Shown in pieces: positions 7,524-14,970 of a stretch of DNA of 18,345 nt (positions are counted from its first letter, which is position 1; every line of letters begins with the position of its first letter). The stretch is from the NCBI GenBank assembly GCA_947630775.1, contig CANRIY010000018.1:1-18345 (forward strand), written 5' to 3'. Under the pieces are notes generated by a model that did no database searches, had not been told where the DNA came from, and saw only the letters and a list, made by a program, of their open reading frames with translations. The position numbers and the translations under genes are program-made. Source of the DNA: an uncultured Clostridia bacterium. GTDB lineage: Bacteria; Bacillota; Clostridia; Christensenellales; Borkfalkiaceae.

Positions 7524-8255
7524 ATGCACGAAGGACACAGGCAGCGCATCATAGAAAAGCTATCTTCCAATGAGAAGCTCGAGGATCATGAATTGCTCGA
7601 GATCCTGCTTTTCAATGCGATCCCGCGCAAGAATACGAATGATATCGCCCACAATCTGCTCGATGCCTATGGGAGCCTTTTCAACGTGCTCCATGCGGAT
7701 ATGGAGTCCCTCATGGCGGTGGAGGGGATCGGGCGTTCGACGGCCGCGTATCTTACGACGGTGGGGCAGATCTATGGGCGGATCGGCGCACGGCGCATGC
7801 AGAAGACCCCGAATCTCATCTTCAATTTCTCCTCCTTCCACGAGTATGTCGCCGAACGCTACCGCGGGCTCAATGTCGAGGTCGTCGACATCTTCAGCAT
7901 CGACGCGCGGAACAGGTTGAGCTATAACGTGACTTTTTCGACGGGAGAATCGGACCGGGTGGCCATCTCCGCCGAGAAGCTCTCGGGGATCCTCGCCTCC
8001 CAGCATCCGAGCGGGATCGTCATTTCCCACAATCATCCCGATTCCACTGCCCAACCCTCCACACAGGACGACGATTTCACGAAACGCATGCACCTTTTGT
8101 GCAGCCTGAGCGGCGTAAAACTTTACGAGCACGTCATCATCGGCAAGGACGGGGCGTTCAGCTATTTTGTCAGCGGGCGGCTCGAAGCGATCAGGCAGGA
8201 TCTCGATATCGACACCCTCGTCTGCCGCCCGATCGTAGAAAAACACAAGTGGTAA
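7524..8255 (+). CDS. radC: RadC-family JAMM-domain protein, 243 aa
   Basis: This belongs to the RadC/YicR family: an N-terminal UPF0758 domain with a helix-hairpin-helix (about 64-77, VEGIG) followed by a JAB1/MPN (JAMM) metal-binding domain. The metal motif is intact: H169-N-H171, then seven residues, S179, two residues and D182 (HNHPD...PSTQD). The family usually has HNHPSG; here Asp-Ser replaces Ser-Gly. The protein starts with the usual MHEGHRQR at 7524; the earlier in-frame ATG at 7497 is excluded by the promoter position. A GGAG stretch lies 9 bases upstream. The biochemical role of RadC is not settled. Old links to DNA repair are doubtful, and a nuclease-like or peptidase-like activity is only suggested by the fold. 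Confidence 0.93.
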   Translation: MHEGHRQRIIEKLSSNEKLEDHELLEILLFNAIPRKNTNDIAHNLLDAYGSLFNVLHADMESLMAVEGIGRSTAAYLTTVGQIYGRIGARRMQKTPNLIFNFSSFHEYVAERYRGLNVEVVDIFSIDARNRLSYNVTFSTGESDRVAISAEKLSGILASQHPSGIVISHNHPDSTAQPSTQDDDFTKRMHLLCSLSGVKLYEHVIIGKDGAFSYFVSGRLEAIRQDLDIDTLVCRPIVEKHKW

Positions 8256-8286
8256 CGTTTTCTGTCCTCTTCTTGGGGGAGGGCAT

Positions 8287-8331
8287 GTCCGGATTGGAAC
8301 TTCGGGATCCTTCGGGACTTGCAATCCGGAC
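8287..8331. repeat. Palindromic intergenic repeat
   Basis: GTCCGGATTG (8287-8296) and CAATCCGGAC (8322-8331) form a perfect 10-bp stem. The loop contains TTCGGGATCCTTCGGGAC, whose reverse complement shares the core of the repeat at the left edge of the window. The element lies between the end of radC and a terminator, in a stretch without a gene (8256-8398). It is probably another member of a dispersed family. Confidence 0.5.
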
Positions 8332-8398
8332 TTCGTACGACTCACCGTCTCAGGATGACGCTGTGGGCGAAGGGAGCAGGATCAGCCCGAAAGGATAG

Positions 8399-8429
8399 AA
8401 AAAGCCCGCCGATCGTATCGGCGGGCTTT
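8399..8429 (-). terminator. Strong intrinsic terminator of the small membrane protein gene
   Basis: AAAGCCCGCCGAT (8401-8413) and ATCGGCGGGCTTT (8417-8429) form a perfect 13-bp stem with a 3-base loop. On the minus strand it continues as TTTTT then C, starting 11 bases after the stop of the leftward gene. On the plus strand the run is shorter (TTT, GGATC, TTT), but it could also stop transcripts coming from radC, making it a shared terminator between convergent genes. Confidence 0.85.
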
Positions 8430-8439
8430 GGATCTTTCC

Positions 8440-8679
8440 TTATTCTTCAAGGAACATTTTGTTGTTGAGCGCGATCATAACGCCGTCGAGGATCGTAAGG
8501 ATCCAGAACTCGCCGAGAAGCGTGATGACAAGCGCCATAACGAGGTTGACTACGCTCTGATTTTTGAGGAATGCAGACCATCTGACAAGAAGGTCAACGA
8601 TCCAACCAACGAAAGGAATGATAAGCAGTACGATCTGAATTATCTTGCTCTGCTTATGAAACCAAACATCAAAATTCAT
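8440..8679 (-). CDS. Small two-helix membrane protein, 79 aa
   Basis: A small hydrophobic protein with two predicted membrane helices (about 11-33 and 43-69) joined by a short loop with basic residues (RWSAFLKN), and an acidic C-terminus. The topology recalls the YqaE/Pmp3 stress-membrane proteins, but the sequence match is weak and I do not assign it. The gene is well supported as a single-gene unit: a consensus promoter with TTGACA and TACAAT, an AAGGAGA site 7 bases before the ATG, and a strong terminator. An opposite-strand frame at 8428-8703 has no such signals and is rejected. Confidence 0.8.
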   Translation of the reverse strand: MNFDVWFHKQSKIIQIVLLIIPFVGWIVDLLVRWSAFLKNQSVVNLVMALVITLLGEFWILTILDGVMIALNNKMFLEE

Positions 8680-8710
8680 AACACTATCTCCTTTTCATTT
8701 TGATACTGTT

Positions 8711-8739
8711 ATTGTACACACTTTTTCCGCGCTTGTCAA
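8711..8739 (-). promoter_or_regulatory. Sigma-A promoter of the small membrane protein gene
   Basis: On the minus strand, TTGACA (8734-8739) and TACAAT (8711-8716) have a 17-base spacer. This is the best -35 box in the window. It lies directly after the stop of the phosphodiesterase gene; no terminator hairpin is visible between them, so read-through from the upstream operon may add to expression. Confidence 0.85.
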
Positions 8740-8756
8740 TAGCTTGACGAAAAAAT

Positions 8757-9320
8757 TTACAAAATCTTTTCTTTTCCGCCAGTCTCCGTCAATTCTTTTC
8801 GGAGGAAGGGCTCGCCCGTCTCTACGTCCTTCCAGAGAAAGACGCCGTTTTCGAGGACGAGATAGGAATGGGGGGAATTTCCCTTCGGAATGGAGACCGA
8901 GCCGCAGTTCACATAGGTGCAGTTTTCCCGCTCCTCGAAGGCTGGGACGTGGAAATGTCCGTTGATGAGAATGTCGCCGCGGCGCAGAACGGCGGGCGTC
9001 AGGTGTCCGTGGGCGAGGACTGCCGTGCGGTTTCCGAAGGGGAGAAGGGCAAAGTCCGCTTCCACGGGAAATTCGAGCACCAAGGTATCGACCTGACTGT
9101 CGCAATTCCCGCGGATGCAGAGGATCCGCTCCTTCAGCCCGTTGAGAATGGCGGCGCACTTCAACGTATCATATGCGCGGGGCAGAGGATTCCGTGCACC
9201 GTGATAGAGAAGATCCCCGAGAAGAATAAGTTTTTCGGCGCCTTCCGCAAGAAAACGCTCCTTCAGAAGTTCACAGTAGTAAGATGAGCCGTGAATATCC
9301 GATGCAATGACGTATTTCAT
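8757..9320 (-). CDS. yfcE: YfcE-type metallophosphodiesterase, 187 aa
   Basis: A calcineurin-like phosphoesterase of the YfcE/MJ0936 group, soluble enzymes with metal-dependent phosphodiesterase activity on model substrates; the physiological substrate is unknown. All metal-site motifs are present: D8-x-H10 (SDIHG), D36 (LGDLL), N72 and D74 (RGNCD), H104 (AHGH), and H122-x-H124 (NGHFH). Length is normal for the family. The start is the ATG at 9320, with GGAGA 7 bases upstream; the frame is open further but that part lies inside the HAD gene. The ATG overlaps the stop of the HAD gene by 4 bases, so translation is probably coupled. It is the last gene of a four-gene operon. Confidence 0.92.
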   Translation of the reverse strand: MKYVIASDIHGSSYYCELLKERFLAEGAEKLILLGDLLYHGARNPLPRAYDTLKCAAILNGLKERILCIRGNCDSQVDTLVLEFPVEADFALLPFGNRTAVLAHGHLTPAVLRRGDILINGHFHVPAFEERENCTYVNCGSVSIPKGNSPHSYLVLENGVFLWKDVETGEPFLRKELTETGGKEKIL

Positions 9321-10117
9321 GATCGATTCTCCGATAAAATTTCTTTCATTTTTGCGATCACCCCGCCCTCGGTATTGGCGGGGATGATGTTTCCGATGAG
9401 GGTCTTCAGGGGCGGATAGGCGTTTTCGGGCACATATGCCTTCCCGCAGGCGGCGAGCATCCCGTAATCGTTCATATGATCTCCGAAGGCGGCGCATTCC
9501 TCTTTTTTGAAGCCGAACGCCCCCTGCAAAAAGCGGACTGCTTCCCCCTTATCCGCTTCGGGCGCGGAGACGTCGCACCACTCCGGGCCCGAAAGGATCG
9601 TCCTGAGCCCCGTAAGGCGCGGGGGGAGAAGTTTGATGCAGTTTTCGGCGGCGCCCAGCCCGTCGTAGACGGCGACCTTGCAGACCGCCTCCTTCCCGAT
9701 GACCGTGCCGAGATCTTCGACCTGCACGCAGTTCGTATACGCCGCGAAACTGATACTGCGGAAGGGCTCCGCGGCGTCCTCTATGTAAGCGGAATGTTCG
9801 CCGCAGAGAATGGGATAGAGATGGGGTACGGAGCGGATCTCGTCCAGGATCTCCTTCAGGCGCCCGTCGGGGATGGGGACGAGGCGGAGCGTCTCTTCCC
9901 TGTACTTGACGAGGGCGCCGTTTTCGCAGATGAAGATCACTTTATCGGCGACGGGCGCAAATAATTTTTTGAGGTTGGCGTACTGTCTCCCGCTCGCGGG
10001 CGCAAAGAGAATGCCCCGCCCGTAAAGCGCGGCGATGAGGGAGAAGGTCTCCGCGGGGAGATTTCTGTCTCCGTCGAGGAGGGTCCCGTCCAGATCGGTA
10101 GCGAGAAAACGTATCAT
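9317..10117 (-). CDS. Cof-type HAD-superfamily phosphatase, 266 aa
   Basis: A HAD hydrolase of the Cof/type IIB group, which dephosphorylates small metabolites such as sugar phosphates or cofactors; the substrate cannot be read from the sequence. Motif I is D8-L-D10-GTLL (nucleophile D8), motif II is S42 in SGR, motif III is K190 in DKGEAV, and motif IV is GDHMND (D213, D217). The cap domain lies between about 85 and 185. The start lies 3 bases after the stop of the PLD gene and has only a weak binding site (TTGAG), which suggests coupling. Downstream it overlaps the phosphodiesterase by 4 bases. Two phosphatase-type enzymes next to a phospholipid synthase could act on lipid-related phosphates, but this is inference. 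Confidence 0.92.
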   Translation of the reverse strand: MIRFLATDLDGTLLDGDRNLPAETFSLIAALYGRGILFAPASGRQYANLKKLFAPVADKVIFICENGALVKYREETLRLVPIPDGRLKEILDEIRSVPHLYPILCGEHSAYIEDAAEPFRSISFAAYTNCVQVEDLGTVIGKEAVCKVAVYDGLGAAENCIKLLPPRLTGLRTILSGPEWCDVSAPEADKGEAVRFLQGAFGFKKEECAAFGDHMNDYGMLAACGKAYVPENAYPPLKTLIGNIIPANTEGGVIAKMKEILSENRS

Positions 10118-10120
10118 ATC

Positions 10121-11548
10121 TCAAAGAAGCGGCGCGGCGAGCCGCAAGAGGCGGGTGAGTGCGCCGCGAAGTTTCGGTTCGGGCGGAAGGGGGGTGCCCC
10201 CCGCCCATGCGCCGAGGAAATCGCGCGCAAGCGACTCCGCAAGGGTTTTGTTTTTGACCGCAATGCCGCACTCCGCCTGCAAAAACAGGCTGCGGAAGTC
10301 TAAATTATAGGACGAAACAAACACCGTATCGTCCGAAAGTACGCTCTTTGCGTGCAGAAAGCCGTCCGTGTATTCGAGCACCCGCACGCCGCACCGCTCG
10401 AGTTCATGCGCATAGGAGCGGGTGAGGAGAAAGGGGAGCCGTTTATCTGGAATGTGCGGGATCATGAGGCGCACGTCCGCCCCCGCAAGCGCGGCGCTTT
10501 CGATGGCCTGCATGAGCGCCGTATCGGGCGCGAGGTAGGGGGTATTGAGATAGAGCCGCCTCTTTGCGCCCGCGATGAGGCGGAGGAGCAAAAACCGCCC
10601 CGCGCGGTGTTCCCTTTCGTTTGCGTCGTCCGCAATGACGGCGCAGGGGATGCTGCCCCCTTCCGCGGGGGATAAAAGGAGCGGAGACGGATCCAAGGTA
10701 CCCCATGTCCGCGCGAACAGCTCCGAAAAGCGTCCCGCGACCGCACCCGTGACGCGCACGGCGCTATCCTTCCAGTGCCCGAAACGGATCTTTTCGCCGA
10801 TGTATTCGTCCGCAAGATTGATGCCGCCCGTGTAGGCGATACGGTTGTCGATGACGATGAGTTTTCTGTGATCCCGCCTGCCCGCCTTGCGGGAGGGGAA
10901 GCGGATGGGACGGAACACGCACGCCCTGATGCCGCGCACGGCAAGCTCCTTTTCGTAGCCTTCACGGAGCGTCGTTGAACAGCCGAATCCGTCGTAGATG
11001 AGGCGGATCTCCACGCCTTCCGCCGCTTTTTGCTCCAAAACCGAGAGCACGTCTGACCAAAATATCCCCTCGGAGAGGATATAAAACTCCAAAAATACGG
11101 ACGATTTCGCCGTCTTGAGGTCGGTGAGAAGCTTTTCGTACATCTCTCTCCCGATGGGGAAATATTCTGCGGAAGAAAGGCGGCTTTCCCTGAGCCCGCA
11201 GAGCGTCTCCGCAAGGGCGCCTTCGGACGTTTTTGAGGATCGGTTCTCGGACATGCCCCCATTAAAATCTGTCATACGGGGGCGGCTGAAAAAGAGAAGG
11301 CACAGTATGGCGCCCATCCACGGCAGGAGCAGGATCAGGACGGTTTTGGAGATCTTATACTCCGCGGGGGAGCGGTCGCAGGCGACGGCGAGCGCCACCG
11401 CGAGCGAAAAAAACCTCTCTGCGGCGGCGATGGGCGCAAGCGCACGGGGCAGCCACAGGGAGAGAAATACGCCCGCCAGAAGAATGAAGAGCGCAAGAAG
11501 TGCAAAGGCAAACAGTCTGCCGCAAAAAAACAGGCGAAGTTTCCGCAT
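10121..11548 (-). CDS. cls: Cardiolipin synthase-type phospholipase D protein, 475 aa
   Basis: A membrane-bound phospholipase D superfamily protein matching bacterial cardiolipin synthases, which join two phosphatidylglycerol molecules to cardiolipin and glycerol. The N-terminal part has hydrophobic segments (about 12-34, a weaker one at about 45-57, and 68-88). Two complete HKD motifs follow: H227-x-K229-x4-D234 (HRKLIVID) with a trailing GG, and H399-x-K401-x4-D406 (HAKSVLSD) with SSYNLD. Length agrees with Cls enzymes (about 480-510). The ATG at 11548 has no clear ribosome binding site (the preceding bases are CTTCTCTCCT), and no better downstream start exists before the first helix, so initiation is uncertain. 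It is the second gene of the operon, 43 bases after the MDR gene. Confidence 0.9.
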   Translation of the reverse strand: MRKLRLFFCGRLFAFALLALFILLAGVFLSLWLPRALAPIAAAERFFSLAVALAVACDRSPAEYKISKTVLILLLPWMGAILCLLFFSRPRMTDFNGGMSENRSSKTSEGALAETLCGLRESRLSSAEYFPIGREMYEKLLTDLKTAKSSVFLEFYILSEGIFWSDVLSVLEQKAAEGVEIRLIYDGFGCSTTLREGYEKELAVRGIRACVFRPIRFPSRKAGRRDHRKLIVIDNRIAYTGGINLADEYIGEKIRFGHWKDSAVRVTGAVAGRFSELFARTWGTLDPSPLLLSPAEGGSIPCAVIADDANEREHRAGRFLLLRLIAGAKRRLYLNTPYLAPDTALMQAIESAALAGADVRLMIPHIPDKRLPFLLTRSYAHELERCGVRVLEYTDGFLHAKSVLSDDTVFVSSYNLDFRSLFLQAECGIAVKNKTLAESLARDFLGAWAGGTPLPPEPKLRGALTRLLRLAAPLL

Positions 11549-11591
11549 AGGAGAGAAGCGCCGCGCGGTTTCCCGGACGGCGCTATGTATC

Positions 11592-12635
11592 TCAGATCAG
11601 GCTGACGATGTTGACCTCGCTGACGTCGTGCTCGGGGTGCTCCTCATAGGTATCGAAGAACTTCCCGACTTCTGCGGGACGGATGTAGCGTGCGGAGAAG
11701 CCTTCCGTATCGACCGCATGGGTGATGATGAGGTTGAGCGCCCGCTCGAGCTCCGTCACCTTCTGCACAAAGTGGATGGAGAGCTGTTTTTTGAGCGCTT
11801 CGTCCAAGGAGAAAGCGGCATTGTCGGGCACGAAGCCGCAATAGACGGTGTTCGTCTTGGGAGCGCTGACGCGGAAGGGCGTCTTGTGGTTGTTCCCGGG
11901 GGCGCCGATCGCAAAGATCGCGCCCGAGGCGAGCCTTCCGCCCGTGATATTCGCAACGCCGTCCAAAAGGGAATCGTCCGCGGGGAGCGTATAGTAGATG
12001 CCGCAGGTGCGGGCAAACCCGAGGCGGGCGGGGTCGGCGTCGATGAGAATGGGGGAGACCTGCTGATAGATGAGGAGCTGGCAGATGAGGATCCCCATGA
12101 CGTTTGCGCCGATGACGGCGATGTGCTGGCCCTTTTTGACGTCGAGCCGTTCGATGGCGGCACGCCCGAGGGCGACATAGTGCGCAATGAGGGCGCGTTC
12201 ATCATTGAGAACGTCGGGAATGGGGGTCATATCGTCGGGCGAGACGAGCGCAAAATCACGCAAAAATCCGTCCTGCGTCTGCCCGCAGACGGCGTATTCG
12301 TCCTCCGAGAAGTCGATCTTTTCGGTGCCCGTATAGGGGCGGGCGCGGAAGGTATGCAGAAGGACGCGCGTTCCCTTGGGGAAGAGGGGGTCGGAATTTT
12401 CGTCGGCGATGAAGCCGACCGCAAAGCGCCCCGGGACGATGGGATACTTCGCCTTGAGCGTGCCGTGGTATAGCGCCGCATCCACGCCGCTCAGAAAGAC
12501 CTTTGTGATGCGCACCCTGAGAAGCCCGTTTTCCGCCGCAGGCGTCCCCTCCGCCGCGGGAGCTTTTTCCGCCGCAGAAGTCTTGTCTTCCAGCTTCTGT
12601 AATTTCCCGGGGGCGATGAATTTCCAGACGTTCAT
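11592..12635 (-). CDS. Zinc-less MDR (alcohol dehydrogenase-like) oxidoreductase, 347 aa
   Basis: The protein has the medium-chain dehydrogenase/reductase layout: a GroES-like N-terminal domain (LSGVDAALYHG at 48-58) and a Rossmann domain with VIGANVMG (174-181) and an acidic residue D199 at the end of strand 2, which favours NAD(H). The catalytic zinc site appears lost: Ser49 stands where Cys is usual, and PGRFAVG replaces the usual GHE segment; the four structural-zinc cysteines are absent as well. An Ala/Glu/Pro insert (about 20-37, three AAE units) interrupts the N-terminal strands. The start is ATG 12635 with AAGGAG 5 bases upstream; an in-frame GTG at 12641 overlaps that site. It is the first gene of the operon. 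The substrate is unknown. Confidence 0.85.
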   Translation of the reverse strand: MNVWKFIAPGKLQKLEDKTSAAEKAPAAEGTPAAENGLLRVRITKVFLSGVDAALYHGTLKAKYPIVPGRFAVGFIADENSDPLFPKGTRVLLHTFRARPYTGTEKIDFSEDEYAVCGQTQDGFLRDFALVSPDDMTPIPDVLNDERALIAHYVALGRAAIERLDVKKGQHIAVIGANVMGILICQLLIYQQVSPILIDADPARLGFARTCGIYYTLPADDSLLDGVANITGGRLASGAIFAIGAPGNNHKTPFRVSAPKTNTVYCGFVPDNAAFSLDEALKKQLSIHFVQKVTELERALNLIITHAVDTEGFSARYIRPAEVGKFFDTYEEHPEHDVSEVNIVSLI

Positions 12636-12673
12636 AACCACTCCTTACCGCAATTTCCGCAAATTCTTATTTT

Positions 12674-12702
12674 ATTATACCGCAACAGGAAAAATTTTGC
12701 AA
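12674..12702 (-). promoter_or_regulatory. Sigma-A promoter of the MDR-cls-HAD-yfcE operon
   Basis: On the minus strand, TTGCAA (12697-12702) and TATAAT (12674-12679) are 17 bases apart. The -10 box lies 38 bases before the ATG of the MDR gene. It is divergent to the rpmE promoter, with about 80 bases between the two -35 boxes. Confidence 0.8.
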
Positions 12703-12783
12703 GTGTTTCCCCCGAAAATCGTGCGGGGACGCCCTGAAATTTCAAAATGAAGCGAAGTTTTTTCGTTTGGCATGAAAAATAAG

Positions 12784-12812
12784 TTGACGAAAGCGGAAAA
12801 AACGGATATAAT
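12784..12812 (+). promoter_or_regulatory. Sigma-A promoter of rpmE
   Basis: TTGACG (12784-12789) and TATAAT (12807-12812) are 17 bases apart. The leader to the rpmE start codon is about 30 bases, too short for a known ribosomal-protein leader structure. Confidence 0.88.
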
Positions 12813-12850
12813 AGTCGGGTAAAGAGAAAAGAACACAGCGAGGTGATACT

Positions 12851-13054
12851 ATGAAAAAGGATATTCATCCCAAATATCACGAAGTCACGGTCGTCTGCGC
12901 CTGCGGCGAAACGTTCAAGACGGGTACGACGAAGGACGTCGAATTGATGAAGGTGGATATTTGCAGCAAGTGCCATCCCTTCTTCACGGGCAGGCAGAAA
13001 CTGGTCGATACCGGCGGGCGTGTCGATAAATTCAAGAAAAGATACGGCATTTAA
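12851..13054 (+). CDS. rpmE: 50S ribosomal protein L31, zinc-binding form
   Basis: A component of the large ribosomal subunit at the inter-subunit bridge. The 67 residues match the usual length, and the start MKKDIHPKY is typical. The zinc-binding (C+) form is recognised by C16-x-C18 and C38-x2-C41, so this is the type active when zinc is available. The terminal basic block (VDKFKKRYG) is conserved. GAGGTGAT precedes the ATG. In Clostridia rpmE is commonly followed by DUF1385, prmC and prfA, as here. A terminator directly after it sets it apart partly from the next gene. Confidence 0.97.
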   Translation: MKKDIHPKYHEVTVVCACGETFKTGTTKDVELMKVDICSKCHPFFTGRQKLVDTGGRVDKFKKRYGI

Positions 13055-13061
13055 CGACATT

Positions 13062-13095
13062 CAGCCCTTCTTCCCGAGGGCTGTTTTGTTTTTTT
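13062..13095 (+). terminator. Intrinsic terminator after rpmE
   Basis: CAGCCCT (13062-13068) and AGGGCTG (13077-13083) form a 7-bp stem with an 8-base loop, followed by TTTTGTTTTTTT. I see no promoter between this hairpin and the next gene at 13130, so the downstream genes probably depend on partial read-through from the rpmE promoter. Confidence 0.85.
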
Positions 13096-13129
13096 CCGCA
13101 TTCTTCATGCAGGTGCGAATCCAAAAACC

Positions 13130-14968
13130 ATGAGAAAGAAACCCAACCGTACATACATCGGCGGACAGGCGGTGATCCAAGGGGTCATGATGCGCGGAAA
13201 GCGCGGCATGGCGACCGTCGTCCGCGACGACAAGGGCGAGATCCAGACGGAGGCGCTCCGTATCACTCCGCCCGAAAAGAGGAGTTTTTGGACGCGGGTG
13301 CCCATCGTGCGCGGCGTCATCAACTTCTTCTCTTCGCTCGTCCTCGGCATGAAAGCGCTCACGCGGAGCGCGGACGTTGCGATCACGGAAGAGGAAGAGG
13401 CGCCCCCCTCCAAACTCAGCAAATGGATGGCGGAGCACTGGAAGATCAGCGCGTCGGACATGATCTCCGCGATCTCTCTGGTCTTGGGCGTCGGTCTGGC
13501 GCTCGTGCTCTTCCTCTGGCTGCCGCAGTTCCTCACGGGGCTGATCTCCGACAACGTCGCGGGCATCCCCGAAGGCGGGGTGTGGTATTGCCTCATTGAG
13601 GGCGGCATGCGGCTCGTCATTTTCGTCTTTTATATCCTCTTCACGCTGTGCTTCAAGTCCCTCAGGGAGACCTATATGTATCACGGCGCGGAGCATAAGA
13701 CGATCAACTGCTATGAGTACGGGCTCCCGCTCACGACCGAAAACGTCAAAAAGTGCTCCCGTTTGCACGACAGATGCGGCACGACCTTCATCTTTTTGGT
13801 GCTCATCATCTCCATCGTCGTGTTCGCGTTCGTGAGCCTGCCCCTCAACCTCATGTACGACCATTTCGGGCTCACGGGGTTTGTGACGCGGCTCATCTCC
13901 ATCGTCGCAAAACTTTTATGTCTCCCGCTCGTCGCGGGGATCTCCTACGAGATCTTAAAATTCCTTTCGCTCTTCCAGACTCCGCTCCTTCTGCCCCTGA
14001 AAGCCCCCGGCTTTTTGCTCCAGATGCTCACGACGCGGGAACCCGAGGACGATATGATCGAATGCGCCATCCTCGCCTTCCGCAAGGCGTATGAGATGGA
14101 TGACGATCCCGATTCGCCCGAAAAATTCTTTGTGACCGAGACCAAACTTCTGAAATTGCTTCCCGATATGAAGCGCAGTTTCGCCGCCCGCGACATCGAC
14201 GAGGCGGACGCGGAGTGGATCGTGAGCATGGAGCTCGGGATCCCCCGCAGTGAGCTCAAGACGGAGCGCGTCATCACGCGGACGGAGTGCGGGAAGATCC
14301 TCTCCGTCTTCGAAGAGCGGCTCACGGGCAGACCGCTTTGGTATATCTTCGGCAATACGGAATTTTACGGCTACACCCTCAAGGTGGACGAGCGGACGCT
14401 CATTCCCCGCCCCGAGACGGAGGAGCTTGTCCGCGAGGCGCTCTCCTTCCTCAAAGACGGGGACAGCATGCTGGATCTGTGCACGGGGAGCGGCGCGGTC
14501 GCGATCGCCGTCGCATGCGAGGCGGCGAAGGACAGGGCGGTGACCGTCGTCGGCTCGGATATCTCCGAGGAAGCCCTCGAGGTAGCGAAGGAGAACGCGC
14601 GGCAGAACAAGGCGAACGTCAGCTTTGTCGCGAGCGACCTCTTCAAAAACATCCGCGGGAAATATAACCTCATCACCGCGAATCCTCCCTATATCAAGCA
14701 CGGGGAGATCGAGACGCTTGCCCGCGAAGTGCGGGATTTCGAGCCCCGCATCGCCCTCGACGGCGGCGAGGACGGCCTTGATTTTTATCGGCGGATCGCC
14801 GAAAAGATCGGGCGGTACATCGTCCGCGGCGGCATGCTCATGGTCGAGTGCGGCGAAGGGCAGGCGCAGGACATCATCAAAATTTTCCAGAGCGCGACGC
14901 GCTGCGACTTCGCCATGGTCGTCAAAGACCTTGCGGGCGTGGAGCGGGTCGTCAAGATCGGATTCTGA
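13130..14968 (+). CDS. prmC: Fusion of DUF1385 membrane protein and PrmC release-factor glutamine methyltransferase, 612 aa
   Basis: One uninterrupted frame joins two proteins that are usually separate neighbours. Residues 1-315 are DUF1385: GGQAVIQGVMMRG at 11-23, the signature YHGAEHKTINCYE at 184-196, and hydrophobic helices near 112-134, 161-178, 218-242 and 251-273; its function is unknown. Residues from about 335 are PrmC, which methylates the Gln of the GGQ motif of release factors using S-adenosylmethionine: helical N-domain (about 336-410), IPRPETEEL at 425-433, SAM-binding LDLCTGSGAVAIA at 448-460 and catalytic NPPY at 518-521. The linker is short and acidic (YEMDDDPDSPE). The ATG has only a poor binding site (AGG 16 bases upstream). 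RF1, the substrate, is encoded 2 bases downstream. No frameshift sign is visible at the junction. Confidence 0.93.
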   Translation: MRKKPNRTYIGGQAVIQGVMMRGKRGMATVVRDDKGEIQTEALRITPPEKRSFWTRVPIVRGVINFFSSLVLGMKALTRSADVAITEEEEAPPSKLSKWMAEHWKISASDMISAISLVLGVGLALVLFLWLPQFLTGLISDNVAGIPEGGVWYCLIEGGMRLVIFVFYILFTLCFKSLRETYMYHGAEHKTINCYEYGLPLTTENVKKCSRLHDRCGTTFIFLVLIISIVVFAFVSLPLNLMYDHFGLTGFVTRLISIVAKLLCLPLVAGISYEILKFLSLFQTPLLLPLKAPGFLLQMLTTREPEDDMIECAILAFRKAYEMDDDPDSPEKFFVTETKLLKLLPDMKRSFAARDIDEADAEWIVSMELGIPRSELKTERVITRTECGKILSVFEERLTGRPLWYIFGNTEFYGYTLKVDERTLIPRPETEELVREALSFLKDGDSMLDLCTGSGAVAIAVACEAAKDRAVTVVGSDISEEALEVAKENARQNKANVSFVASDLFKNIRGKYNLITANPPYIKHGEIETLAREVRDFEPRIALDGGEDGLDFYRRIAEKIGRYIVRGGMLMVECGEGQAQDIIKIFQSATRCDFAMVVKDLAGVERVVKIGF

Positions 14969-14970
14969 GT

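Noticed and set aside
8428..8703. A 91-codon plus-strand frame
   Set aside because: Opposite to the small membrane protein gene, which has promoter, ribosome binding site and terminator; this frame begins inside that terminator.
13061..13864. A 267-codon minus-strand frame opposite DUF1385
   Set aside because: Its translation is a charged low-complexity shadow of the fusion gene, which carries the conserved motifs of both families.
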